Assembly: GCF_002078875.1 (NCBI RefSeq)
Contig: NC_034412.1
Coordinates: forward strand, 28,613,458-28,677,457
Reading direction: 5' to 3'
Length of the DNA: 64,000 bases
From: Numida meleagris
Lineage: Eukaryota; Chordata; Aves; Galliformes; Numididae
Part shown: piece by piece, positions 1 to 12,415 of the stretch
Position numbering within the stretch: the stretch's first letter is position 1
Layout: each line of letters opens with the position of its first letter
Notes under the pieces: generated by a model
What the model was told of the DNA's origin: nothing
Database searches by the model: none
Seen by the model: only the letters and a program-made list of their open reading frames with translations
Made by a program: the position numbers and the translations under genes

Positions 1-3000
1 CTTAGCCTAAGTCAATAGATAGAACTTGTGTTGACATTCTTGGGCAGCTCCACTGAATGTTCTTGTAACTAAATGCTTGCAAGATCAAATTTTATCTTGA
101 TATGGTGGCAGAATCTACAGTGTTGGATTCAAACAGAGATCGTACATTGTGCTCTGCATTACACTTTGGAGAACAAGCTTGAAGTTGTCTGTGTTTCAGA
201 CCCTCCAATTAACAGCTTAAGTAACAAATTTCTGGAGTTAGCGGAGCTGGAAAAAGCTGACTAAAGTTTATTTTATGCCTTATAAATATGTACAGATCAT
301 CATCTCTACATAGAGGATAAATATGCGTTGAAATTATTTTAATGTATGCAATTTTCACCTTTGTTATCCTATTCTCTGGTCTGAGACTAAGCAATAATCT
401 GCAATATCAAGTGTCAATAACTTATGTTTCAATTCTTGCTGAGGGTCAGTCTCAGAAGAAAAAAGAAATTGCTGATCAGCTGTGTTGCTTCCCCCCCCCC
501 CCCCCCGCATAACTATGAGAATATTCTACTGTCCAGAGAGTAAATGTATTTTACCTTTTGGCAGTGAATGTGGATTAACGCTTCTATGAGTTTTGATTTT
601 TCTTCACGTAAAATAGTCAAAACTTCTTAGTCTCTTGAATATCAGCTGCCATAGAAGCTGATAGTTGCATTTTGCAGAACAGATTAATTTCCAGGATGGT
701 TCCTTGATTCATTTTCTTGAAGTCATTTTTCAAAGACCGAATTACAGTAAACTTCCTTCCTTAAAGTAAGGCTTATCCTCTCGACCCTTATCAACACTGA
801 GTTTGAAATGGTGGAATCCTAGGATCCCTGTTGCCTGATATTTCTGATTTCCAGACCTGATTGCTTGTTGCTTATGACTGTGTTTGGGTTAGAGCCCATC
901 TTTTTTTCCTCCATTCCTTTCTGTTCCCCCTTTAACTTGCATGATTAAATCTTGAAGACATGGCAAGCTTGTCTTGTGTTTGAAGCTGCCGTTTCTCCCT
1001 GATACATGTATTATTATTTCTTCCCCAGCTCTTTTCTCTCCTATGGCTGTCTCTGCCATGATGTTGCATGTTAATTGCTGGGCAATACAAGTGTCACAGA
1101 AAGGCAGTTGTCTTTCATGACATGCCTTCACCCCTCACTACGCATGCCTTCCTTCCCTTGATGTTAATGGGGCTTAATCACTCCTAACAGAGGAGAAAGA
1201 AACCACATTGATCCTGTGCCACTGCCTCGTCAGCATACCTGACTGGCCTGGGATTTTGTTGCTTGCCCCTGACTGCATGCCTTCTTGTAGACATGTAACT
1301 TAGTGTCAGTTTTGGTCATATTGGGGGTTTGATGCATTTTATGGTGAGCTTCGTGACCATATCTTGTTCTTAGTGTTGACTGCTACGATCTAGGCGCACC
1401 TTTTTTTTTTGCGTGTGGTTGTTTTCTGTGTGTACTTGGTGCGGTATTTATTTATTTACTTACTTGGTTTACTTTTTAATTCTCTGATGCCTGTGGCAGT
1501 AAGGATTCTTTGTTGCTAGAGATTATGCATACTTTCCTGAATTTGGTTTTACTGGATTTTTAAACAGTAGCTCTTCTGTCAGTTATGCATTGGTCTGTTT
1601 GCCTTTCATCTTGACTGTCTCTTTTCAAGGATTTGCAATATGGCCGAGTTAAGGATTCTAACGCTAGATGATAATGGAAAAATACTGTCAAAAAAGTTTG
1701 TTTAAGAGTGCTGATTAAGAAAATGTTTCTAAGTCTGTTGCCTTAAGGCAACGTTTAAAGCGTCTTTATTGCCCTTGTGGTAGAAAATGTAGTTTTAATG
1801 AACTTGGTTTTTATTTGTCAAGCACTAGGTCTCACCTGCTTGATATCCTTAAGGAAAAATGTAGTGATATCCTCATTATTTTTAACAAAATGGATTAATA
1901 AAATGTAAGAGGATCAAGCATTTTATCTTCTGGCCTTTACGCTTAATTTCAGTATATTATTTTGGACCCTGAAAAACTTATATGTTACTTTTTCACGGTC
2001 TGCTTTGAAGTGCTGCAATTCTGGAGATAGTTTACATGGAAACTAAATTATTCTCACGTACTGGAGTGTGTCATTTGAAAATCGGTCTTTCTTTAATGGG
2101 AAAGTGAATGACTCTTCCTTGTATTTAGGCAAATCAGTAATTTAGCGGGCAGGTTAAGTTATTCTCTAAAAGGAAGTCCTCGAAGTTTTACCAGTTATGA
2201 GTTTGTGTGATATTATAATTTATGAGATCTTACTTTGGATTAAAAGACTTTAAAATATTTTCAAAGCAATGATTAGTCAGTGTTGTGCTTCTCTAAAACA
2301 ACACTATTTACCGTTTTTGTTTTTTCAGAAATATAAACTTAACACTGAGTTGCTAGAAGATAATTCTAAGACCAAAAAGATAAACTCTTGAATATTAAAC
2401 CTTGCTTAAGCTTGGAGATAATGGTGCTTTTTAGACCCTTTTTCATAAACTTTAGCAACTGAGGAGTTTGTGCACAGTGTATTATGATTTTTCATGTTCT
2501 TCCAGCTTTATGGGATGCCCCAACATTGGACTTTTAGGACAAACTTACAATGTGATTTTGTCTGTTCTCTTTGGTTCAAAGTATCCAAGTAGTGCAAGGG
2601 CTGTGCTGTGGCCACTGGAGTGATGTTTGTATAGCAGAAGGTTTGGGGTACGCATTATACCTGCAATTTGTCAGGGAGGACCAGTGAGCCCCTTGGGAGC
2701 TGAGCTGGTGCCATCTAATGCCGTACAGTTTTGTTGCAAAATGATCCCTGGAGAAAACTACCTTGAAACACCATGCGAGTTTTCTTTTGGAAACAGCAAG
2801 TTGGACCAATTAGAGAAGGAGTCAGGGAATGGGCTAACAGTTAAGAAGTAAGGATGATCACATCTCCAGCGCTGAAGCAAGCACTTATCTTCTTTTGCTC
2901 TGATCTTCTTGTTATGTACCGATGTAAGATAAGAGAGTAATTTTTAAAATATCTCTTCACCTGCTGGGGCAACTGATGAAGCTTTTGACAAGGCCTTTGG

Positions 3001-4149
3001 ACAAGCTTGTCTTCTGTACAGAACTTTGTGTGGTTTAGTGCAGTTACTTCTATTTTCTTTAATTGCTTTTAAAAAAAGTTTAAGACTTTTTTTTTAAGCC
3101 CATATCTTTATTCTCAGTTGGACTTAATTCTAAAATTAACAGTAGAGTTTTTTGTTGTTGTTGTTAAATATTTTTTCAAGTTTGTAATTGCTGGATTGCT
3201 TGGTCTTGTGTTCCTTAAGTAATCAGTCTAAGAATCAGAGGGAAGATTCTGTCTGATGTCCAATCTGTAACTTTGTTGCCAAAAACATTAATTACTGGCA
3301 AAAGTTATTTAAGGGGACTGTGAAATTTTTTATGAAGATTAAGACATAATTATTGCAAGTATTTTTTGGTATTCAAGTTGCTGAGCAGTAACAGTAATTA
3401 GTAACTATTAAGGAAAGCACATAAATCCTTTGTCCCCTTTTAGTTCACTGTTTAATATTAGTGTTTCAAATATTTGAAACAATGTCTAAATATAGGTAAC
3501 AGGAAAATATAATATCTTTAAACATGCACAGTTTTTTAGAGTATGATATTTAATCTCAAAAACATTATTTTGCTTTTTTTCTTAGTCTTTTTTAAGTCAC
3601 CTCTTCATGTTGCGTATAAAATCTAACACTTTCTGAACATGACACACTTGATTTGTGCATGGAAGATCAGTTAATTTATATTGCTACTATTTCTGATGCC
3701 TTCACTGAAGACTGTAATGCTGAAACAAATAAGGCAGAAAGTTGTGAATCCATGTTCTATATTGCATCTGAAAAATATTGAGAAGGAAGCATACTGAAAT
3801 ATTCATCTCCTTTAACCTTCTGAAAGAGAGGTGTTTAGTGTAAGCTGGTCATCTCTAATCCTACTGTAATGACTGGAAAGAGAGAGGTGGTAGTCGCTGG
3901 ATCTTCCTATTTTAGATACCTGTGCTTGGCCTTGGCCTGAGATGCCTTGTTGTTTGTTTATTCTTGCCAGAAGGTGAGTTTAAGTGCTTAAGACTAAGTA
4001 TGTTAATCTGAACTCTTCAGTTCAGAAAAAATATTTGATCTTTCTATATAATTGGGTATTCTGTACCATTAAAGCCGATTGCGCCAGTGTTCTTCGTGAA
4101 TTCGCATGGCTGTTTTTTGAATTAACACTACACAGATTTTTCTCAGTCT
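1..4149. other. Non-coding stretch, TLL1 intron 1 or 5' flank
   Basis: No exon, RNA gene or clear transposon is recognised. The sequence is AT-rich and all open frames are short and lack known motifs. It contains a run of 16 C at 491-506, which is the only clear simple repeat. Whether this is intron or intergenic depends on where TLL1 exon 1 lies, which the window does not show. Confidence 0.6.
491..506. repeat. Poly-C homopolymer, 16 bases
   Basis: Sixteen consecutive C, preceded by CTT and followed by GCAT. It is a simple mononucleotide repeat, and its length is likely to be variable or prone to sequencing error. Confidence 0.9.
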
Positions 4150-4154
4150 TTCTT

Positions 4155-4682
4155 TGTCAATGGTTTACGGGCGTTAGGCCTGATTCCGTGACAAAGGGGA
4201 CGGGAGACCCACGGGCCCACGCCCCGGGAAAAAGGGAAAAGGGGAAAGGGTAAGGAGATGGCCCTGAGAGCAAAGAACAGCGGCAACAATCTGAGGAGAA
4301 ACAAACTAATTTACTAAATAAGATATCGGAATGCAAAACAACACACTATAATACAATATAATTACAATTTAAGCTGATAAATCCAATACAGAGAGAGAGA
4401 ATGTCCCAAAATCAAGGTAGGCCTTACTCTACTACCGACGATAAGACGGCTGGAGAGCGAGGTGCTGCCAAGATGAGAGACGGCGGAAAAAGGGACGAGG
4501 TCTCGTGATCTGCAAGTTTTTATACTGCGAGCTTTTATCTTTTCCCTCCGGCTGGAAATGGTAACAGAGGAGCAAAGTGCTGTGGGGAATGTAGTAGTCC
4601 TTCTCTTCTGAGAACCAGGTACATTCACTACATGATGTTATGATGTGGAGTACCAATAACCGAAAATCATAAAACCATGACA
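4155..4682 (-). mobile_element. Solo LTR of an avian endogenous retrovirus, copy 1
   Basis: A 528-base element begins TGTCAATGGTTTAC and ends AAACCATGACA, so it has TG...CA ends and short imperfect inverted termini. It is flanked on both sides by the same five bases, TTCTT (4150-4154 and 4683-4687), the expected target-site duplication. The same sequence recurs at 23185-23713 and 48269-48809. A TATAAAAA box reads on the minus strand (4517-4524), so I place the LTR in minus orientation, antisense to TLL1. No gag, pol or env sequence adjoins it, so it is a solo LTR left by recombination between two LTRs. A five-base duplication fits ERVL or some ERV1 families better than alpharetroviruses, which usually make six; the family name is not certain. 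It differs from copy 2 at roughly 20 positions by eye and is therefore fairly young. Confidence 0.88.
4517..4524 (-). promoter_or_regulatory. TATA box of solo LTR copy 1
   Basis: TATAAAAA on the minus strand, about 160 bases from the minus-strand 5' end of the LTR. This is a usual place for a retroviral U3 TATA box. It is kept in copy 2 (23548-23555) and lost in copy 3. Confidence 0.55.
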
Positions 4683-4687
4683 TTCTT

Positions 4688-7600
4688 GTAATGGAGAGTC
4701 TCTTGACAAACAATTCTTGTCTGTCATTTATTTCTCCACAAATGCTAGCTTGGTGAGCGCTTCTCATTGTTTTCATTTTTCCCTTATTACATGTGTTTGA
4801 TAGGTTGTCCATGTTTTCACCTTAAAGAATAGGTTATGAAAGAAGAAAAAAAATATATTATTGAGGCACTCTTTCCAAATATTTCCTGGAATATAAAATG
4901 TACATTGTGCAAGTCCAGTTCACTGATGGCTGAGGGGTCCGATCCTTGGATAAACTATTGCATAACGGCAATAATTGCTTTGAAGTTTGTCCTATTACTA
5001 GCATTCAGGGGTCACATAGAAACAGAGGAAAAAATCTTAAAATAGAGCTACTGAAGCATACCTGAAGGTGTTTTCTTTCTCTATTCCCCTTTCGGTGACT
5101 CCTCAGAGCTCTAGCATTAGACCTTCTAAAAGATGTTCTTTTAGGAAGGGAAGACTTGGCTCATGTGCTATGCAGTTATATTCACTTATGAAAAACAGGT
5201 CTGTTCCTTTTAGGTGCAGGTAAAGCTGTTAGAAGAAAAAGATTACAAATGTATTCTTCATGTTATGGTGTTTTTTGTTTTGTCTTTTTCCTCTGGGACC
5301 TGACACTAACTTTATCCTCATAGCAAAAGTAAACATGCTATGACAAGTGCTGAACTCTGCAATTATTCTTCCTTACAAAAAGAAAGGCTGGCTTAAAAAC
5401 AGTAACTCCTTTTCATAAAAATATTCTGTTTCATGCCAAAGCAGACCAAACCCAAGTGATGTTTCCTTCTTATCCTGAAATAACAGATGAGAAAGAAAGA
5501 GCTCTTTGAAACTATTGATAACCTTCTGTAGTATGGTGATGTTACTGAGGTAGGACAGTAGGGTAACCCATTTTTTTTTTTTTCCTTCAGTGCACTGGAA
5601 GTAACAGTTTATGTAAATCATGATGGTGGTTCCAAATAATGTTTAACTAAACCACAGAGAACAAGTAAACAAGTAAAACTGTATATTATTCTTGGTGGGT
5701 GCTTGAGTTCGGTATTCATAGACAATAACACTAAGTTTAAAAAAAAACCTGCTTCATTAATGTATGAGTGAAAGCAGTAGGTAGATTTATTTTTTTAGCT
5801 TTTTTTTTTTCCTATGGACTTCGCTTTCATGTAGTGTCATTGTGTCATTGACTTCCTGGAAGTCAATCTTCAGTCTACACCTCATGCTATTTTTGTTTAA
5901 CAGCTAGTAACTACTATTCTCCTTTATGTAAAAATTGTTTTGTATTAAAGAAAGATACTTATTTTGATAGCTAATCAAATATGTGAGTACTGATAAATTT
6001 TCAAGTCAGTACAGAAACTTATTCTTTGCTTCCAGAGGCCCAGAATAAAGAGTATGTGGAAGCACAGAACTGAAGAATTAAAATTAAAAATGTGAAAAAC
6101 AAAACTAAGCTCATGCAAGACAAGTTAGTATGTAATGGAAGTTGAGGAAAGACTGCAAATTGTAGTCCTAATTTGGCCTTGAATGTTACTGCTTTCATTT
6201 TCTTTGAACGCTTATAGCCATACTTCTGTCTGTCCATTCATTTGCCATTTGCTTGTAGCACAGCAATCGATTTGGGCATCAAAAACAAATCTTTAAACTG
6301 CATGCAAATTTTCGCACACTGTAATTTACACAACTATATTTTTGTAGTTAACATTTAGAAGAGAGCTAGCCAAGGAAAGGAATTACATTTACACTGTATT
6401 ATGGAGTTTAAGTTAAATGGCAAACATTTCTGAATTTGTCTGCTTATAAACTTTTTTTGTTGCCAAGCACATAGAATAGAATAAGCATGAATGATCATGA
6501 CCCCATTTCCTCAGCATCTTTTTGTACCAAATTTCTGATTGATATAATACTAATATAAATTTAATCATGCTATTTTCCCAGGATATTTACACAAAATACA
6601 TGGACACAAGCTTTATTTTGGCTGTCATGTTGCTTTTGTTTTTGAATATAGGTGTTAGGAAGTGAAACACATCCTTACGTGGCAGTTCTAGGCTGTTGCA
6701 GCTAAGTTGTGAAGAGGGCTTTGGTGAACCTGTCAGTAAAATTGCCACTAATTTAGCATCAGCACATCTGCTGGACAGTGGGTTGAGCTGCACAAACACA
6801 TTTTGTACAAACTTCCTTCTAGTTAAATAGTAATGTCTGCTAGCCACAAAAGCTTCTAGGCTGGATTTCAGCTGCGTAGTTCAGAGCAAAGTTGGGCTTT
6901 GCTGCTGAGGTTGCAATACTTGCACTGCAAATGGCCTGGTCTGTGGTACATCATCCGTCCATTGTGCCCCCTGTCCCTTATTGCAAACTGAAAAGAGGAT
7001 CACAGTCCTGCCTGCAAATGCACTGTATATAATTTTATTATAGGAGCAGATTCCCACACCTGTACTTAGACTGCCTATCATGTTTGTTATTTTAAGATTC
7101 CTGTGTCTTATAGGGAAAAGGTAAGGTAGAAGCTGTTATGTTGCAGTTCTTTGAAATTTGGAAAAGAAAAGGCCCTAGAGCTAAAGGAACACCTTTTCTT
7201 AATCCCATCCAATTTTTTTTCTTTCTTTTTTTTTTTTTTTTTCAGAGTTAGCTGAGTTTAAACAGTTCAGTTGCGCCCTTTTCCTTCGCTTGCTGTTTTT
7301 TGTCAGGAAAACAGTGTCATCTTGCCAGACTAATGCCTAAACGTGGCTATTCCAGGGAAGGAGTCCAGGCTGCCACTGAATCATTAGATCACGTTATGCT
7401 GGGAGCTGTCAGTGGACATGGAGCAATGCTACTGCGTCTCCGTGGCCTCTCGGAATACCATTTGGGAGAAGAAGTTCTCACAATTCCTGGGAAACTTAGA
7501 GAGGCAGACAGCGCGGCCAGGCTTGCTCCATAAAACCATAGTCTCAGCAACCCTTCTGCCTCCTTTGGGGGAGCAAATATGTGGCAGAGATCCCACCTCC

Positions 7601-10600
7601 AGGCTGGGAGAAGAGATAGAAATAAATTGGGCCAGGGCTTCCCTGACCGCTGCTGAAGTTAGTGCTTCACTCCAGGGGCTATTTCCCTCTCTGGGATAAA
7701 AGATTTCTTCTGTTGCCAGATGATGTCCTGCATCTCATAGGCTGGAAACCCTGATGATGGATGTATGGTCCTTGCTGTGATCAGAAATTGACTGACCTTT
7801 TCACATTTTACAGCAAAAGCTAGGAATTTACTTTAAAATAGCTTTAGCCTATTCTGTAACAAGAAGTATATCGTGCCACAAAGCTTAATGAGATAGCCAT
7901 GATGTTTGCTGATTGAGAATATTTTCCTTTCAAAGTAGCTCTACAAGAGAAAAGATTTAAAGTGGCTGTGAGATGTTATTTCTGAATTTGGCTTCTCTTT
8001 ATACTTGTTCAAATCTCACTAATGAGATGTAGACAAATAATTTTTTCATTTTTTTTTCCTGGTCATAGTGCATCAAAATACAAGGCCCAAAATAAGAAAT
8101 GCAGGGAAACACTTTGTTTTGTGGAAAAAATTAAGGTATCAACTTGTATAAAGTACATTGGAGAGATTGAAGAGGAGAGCCTCCATCACTGTGTAGGCTT
8201 TGTTTAAAACGTGCGCTGAGCATTTCAAATGAAGTTTGTGTGAAAGGTAAAAGGAAAAGCAAACGTTATTGTGAATGTTGCTGTATTTGCAAAACAACCT
8301 GACCTCTTTCTTGAATTCATTAGTTAAGGTCTATTGGCAGACCTTTCTCAGAAAACCATATGGGTATTTTACTAGCGGAATAGTCTTACATTTTTATAGT
8401 GATGTCTAACACTGGGTAGATACTTATCAGTTATACAGAAAATTATCTTAATGTATTATGCTTTTTTTTTCTCCTGGAGTAGCTTTAACTGTCAATTTTA
8501 TCTAAATGAAAGTTCATCTCGGTGTACAGTTCAAAGTAAGTTTTCTTCCAAACAAAATACCATGAAATTTTAGTATTGCCAGGCATTCCTGTCTGTGTTA
8601 TTGGACAGGAAAAACACGATGTGATTATTTGGCTGTTAACTTATCTGATACATCTTTTCTATTAAAGAGCAGAGTGCACATTGCCAACCTTTTGTTATCT
8701 AGTTTCCCGAATGCAGCACAGAATCAGGCTCTGCCAGACTCACTTGTATTTTGCAAGCGCTCACCATTGACTTAGTTATCTCTTCCTGGTAGTCTGCATC
8801 CTGCCACTTAGCTGTAAATGTCACACACTCTTCTTCATTCATGCTTCCTACCAATAGCTATTTTTACTGAAATTATATACCAAAATGTGTAAATATGCAG
8901 AAGAGAAAAAATACTTTAGTAAATACTTAAATTTATGTTAGACACCGGTACTGTTGAACAAACTTTCATAGGAGAAAAAGAAAAATATCAGAACGGTTGT
9001 GCTGTTTGATGCTTATACACTGCTTGGTGAGTGGAAAAAATAGGAAAAGATGGAAAAGAAATGTCATGTAAAAGATATTAAAAATGAATCTAGTAGGTAA
9101 AGTGTATTTCTGTGTGGACTACGTTCTTTCCAGTTGTATTTGTGTTACATATACCTAAATTTAGGTTTCAAATTTTGCCTGCAGGCAATGATATTTTTCA
9201 GATGCAATCCTACCCTTTATGCTTTAATTAAAAAGAGAGGGATTAAGTAAAAGAAATGGAGCACAAGTCAATATATGAAATGCCAAAAAATTCTGCCACT
9301 AAACAGATTGCAGAATACAACTCTCAGTATCTGATGATATACTGACAGATTAAAATTACAATATGAAATACACCATTAAACAGCCTCCTTTATATTTTGC
9401 TATACATCTCCAAGAATTTTGCTTTTCAAGACACTTTGCTACAAGTAAAATCTTGTTATATATCCTTGCAGAAGGTATTATGATTAGATTAAAAAATTTA
9501 AAAATATAGATTAAAATATAAATATATAGATTAGAAAAAGAAAGAAAATAGTTTAGAGTGATTAGTTTAAAGTTAGTTTTTAAAAAACTTACTGAAAGAC
9601 AATTTTAAAACTCTTTACATAGCAAGGAAGAAATTCCAAGCACTCAGGAGGAAAAAGAAGAAACCATTATATCGTTACATGATTCTAAAGAATGCGGAAG
9701 CCATAATACATAATAGCATAGGAGTGAGGTGTACAGTTCACTGCTAGAAAGAGGCAGAGTTAATGTTGGAAAAGATGTGTACATAGCTTTAAGATATATC
9801 TGTAAACTAGTGTACTATAGCTAATATTTACTGGTAGGAAATTAGTTGTCTTGGGTTGCTACTTATCATTTGTTGTGTTATAAAACTTGATCAACATTTT
9901 AATTGTCTTTCATAGTCTCAACATTTCTCTTAGGACTTTTCTTTCTTTACATTTTTCCTCCTCCCAAACCCAACTTATTTTGTCTTCCAAACAAATGAAA
10001 TACAAGATCCAGTCGTGCTTTCCCTTTTCCCTGCTGGGTGCTGATGTGGGATTTTTGCTTTTAACATTTCTCTGCTGAAGATGAGAATGCTTCTGGGTGT
10101 TGCATTTTTTTGGTAAATGCCTTCTTCAATGGTGCATTATTAATACTATTTGTATAGTGCTCTGTGTTTTAAATCTCACCTCAATGATTATCATAACACA
10201 GAATTACTTCTAAAGTTTAGTTCTCTCCTGTTGGAGCAGAAAAATACCAAAGATGCCATTCCTGAAAGATTCTTTAGCTTCTGTAACAGATGACTTGGCC
10301 AGATCAAATAGATTGAGAGTAGGAACACAAGTGAGCATCAAAACTGTGCATTTGTCTGCTGATCGTGTATATCCAAGAGATTTTTGCTTTTTGGATAACT
10401 TTCACAAGTCAGTTCTTGTTTTGTGTGTCTTTTGTGATTCCCCTAAATTCAGTGATCATGAGATTACTGTCATTTCCTGTGCCAGTCAGAAAAATAATGC
10501 ATATTTATGTCAAGGCATCTGAACCAAATAAAACCAGGTGCACTGTCATTTCTATTCAGGATTGTACATTTCAGCATTTTCTGTATATGAGATATCATTG

Positions 10601-11574
10601 TTTGGGTGCTTCAAAGGTCTAAATTAGAAAGTAGCGGGAACTCTTGATGTTAATGTGCAAAACCAATTCCAGCTGGTACTAAATCTGGTTTGAAGAGGAA
10701 AGGCTGCATCTCATGATGACAGCTTTTGTTGTCAGCTGTTATGTGCTTGCTGACTATTGCTGATCGCTACAAATGCCTCAAAGTTTTTCGATGAAGCTAA
10801 GATCTTCTGCTAAATGTCAGGCATCAAGGACAGCCAACAGAAGCCAGATCTGTGCAACATAGGCTGTCTCCTTGATGTGTTTATACTGACCTCTCACTAA
10901 GCAGAGAATGAAAATGTTCTGTGAGCTTGTATGCTGATTGAATCATCCCATGAAACTGCCTTTTGTGACTTCTGGGATTCATTTTCTACATTTGTTAAGC
11001 ATCGTAGGACATTTTACAAAAGGAGTGTTGCTTAAGAGCTCTGAGCAGCAAAACCCTTTTTTTTTCTCTAAAAGCATTGAAAGTTGTAGATTTGAGCCTA
11101 GTATTAAAAAGGTGTCTTGATTTGGTCAAATCTACTTAGAGAAATTAGAGTAGTACCATATTGCCTTCAGAGATAAAGAAGATTAAAGCAGCCTGATCTT
11201 CCAATTGCTCTTACTAGGCACGTGCCTTATCTACATCTTTTCTGAAATTGAGATGGAACTGTGCACTTCCGGGACACTGTAATTTTATAATTTTCTTTGA
11301 TCAAGAAACTACTTAACTTGTGCTGATAGCTACTTCTTGTAAACTCTTATAAAGTTCATTTTCTTTTCTTCTGGTCTTTTTTCCAGATACCAGCTCCTTT
11401 GTACTTTGGTGAGTACTGCCTCCAAGGGGAGGCTTTACTCTTCTGTGGCTTTTAACATCTTTGGAGCAATGACAGTTGTTTCTCTTCTCTTCATTTCTAT
11501 GGATTTAGTTTGTTTCAAATACAGTGTTTTGGGCTGGAGTTAAAAAGGTCATAAAATGGGCATTTTCAGTTATG
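4688..11574. other. Non-coding stretch with no recognised gene
   Basis: No exon or intact element is recognised. The notable spots are a poly-T tract with a following CAG near 7213-7245 and the CpG-richer segment behind it (about 7246-7700), listed separately. An ATGCAAAT octamer occurs near 6301 in otherwise ordinary AT-rich sequence. Confidence 0.55.
7246..7700. other. CpG-richer segment of unknown nature
   Basis: This roughly 450-base stretch is visibly richer in G+C and in CpG (for example GCGCCC, CTTCGC, GCGTCTCCGTGG, CAGCGCGG) than the surrounding AT-rich DNA. It follows a long poly-T tract. Two short overlapping open frames (7300-7533 and 7412-7699) have no motif I recognise. It could be an old retroposed fragment on the minus strand, a non-coding exon or a small regulatory region. 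The sequence does not decide among these. Confidence 0.3.
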
Positions 11575-11576
11575 TA

Positions 11577-12413
11577 GGGCACTCCAAAAAGTAATGCCTC
11601 CTGTTTATTTCCATGGAAACTACTACAGATACAGAGAGCGTAATAACACTGATTGATAAAGGAAATTCTCAGCTACATTGGCCCAAGCAGATGGAAGTAA
11701 GAAGGCACAAAATCCAAACTGTACTGTAGGTGTGGTAGGACAGTCCAGCCAAGATTGGCAGTGTACTTCATGGTCTTCCAAATGTTAATGGGGCCTGGTG
11801 TTATTGAGCTGCAAGAGAAAAGTTATTTTCTTCTCTGGCCCAGCTTTCACATAAAGTCAGCGTTGTGGTGTAGTGGTCAGAGTTGATGGTTTGTCCAGGT
11901 TCCAAGAAATCTGAAAGGATCATCTCTTTCTTGTCCCGAAAGACAAAAGTGCATATCACTTTATCTGCTGAAGGTTGAGTCTTGAACTTTTCTTAGACAG
12001 GGAATTCACATGTTGCTGCTCCATGGACTGCTGTTTGATTCCAGCTTATATTGGTGACACCATGGTTCATCCCTAGAAATTATGCAATCCAGGAAACTGT
12101 CACCTTCAGCTGTGTATTGGTTCAGTAGGTCCTGGGAAACTTGTATACAGTGTTCTCTCTGTTCCCACTTGGTGCAAACTTTGTGAGATTCCAACATGGA
12201 GGAATTCAAAGACACTTTAGCATCATAATGGATTTCCATGTCAGATACCGTTTCGTCGGACTGCCCCTCTGCCACCATCTGTCACACAGCAACAACATGT
12301 AATGGAATATTGGTGGGAAGGTTTAACCTCTGCTGCCATACCACCACCATCAGCCTGTGATACCATGGGCCAATATAATAAAATAGGAGGCATTACTTTT
12401 GGAGCAGCACTTG
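11577..12413 (-). mobile_element. Decayed mariner DNA transposon (Galluhop-like), internally deleted
   Basis: Two inverted ends face each other: the left end reads GGGCACTCCAAAAAGTAATG and the right end, on the other strand, contains CTCCAAAAGTAATGCCTCCT. Each is bordered by a TA dinucleotide (11575-11576 and 12414-12415), the target site of Tc1/mariner elements. The minus strand between them retains broken mariner-type transposase coding, including a tract within 12006-12278 with the signature order CTKW ... VSQDLLNQY ... GDSFLDCIISRDEPW. That last part matches the region around a catalytic Asp in mariner transposases. Frames shift and stop repeatedly, so it is inactive. At about 837 bases it is shorter than the usual 1.2-1.3 kb mariner, so internal sequence is missing. 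The Galluhop label is from memory of chicken mariners. Confidence 0.85.
12006..12278 (-). pseudogene. Mariner transposase fragment
   Basis: An open frame of about 90 codons on the minus strand resembles the middle of a mariner transposase, with CTKW, a VSQDLLNQY-like helix and a GD-x3-D-x4-DEPW-like catalytic segment. The N-terminal DNA-binding part and the last catalytic Asp region are not in this frame. Downstream minus-strand sequence shows further degraded matches interrupted by stops. It lies inside the mariner at 11577-12413 and cannot make a working enzyme. Confidence 0.75.
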
Positions 12414-12415
12414 TA

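Noticed and set aside
4362..4628. Minus-strand open frame conserved between 4362-4628 and 23393-23659
   Set aside because: Both lie wholly inside copies of the same solo LTR. The conservation reflects recent common origin, and the frame is broken in copy 3.
7213..7245. Poly-T plus CAG as an acceptor for TLL1 exon 1 or another coding exon
   Set aside because: The following frames do not resemble a signal peptide or the TLL1 N-terminus, and no donor in the needed phase is evident.
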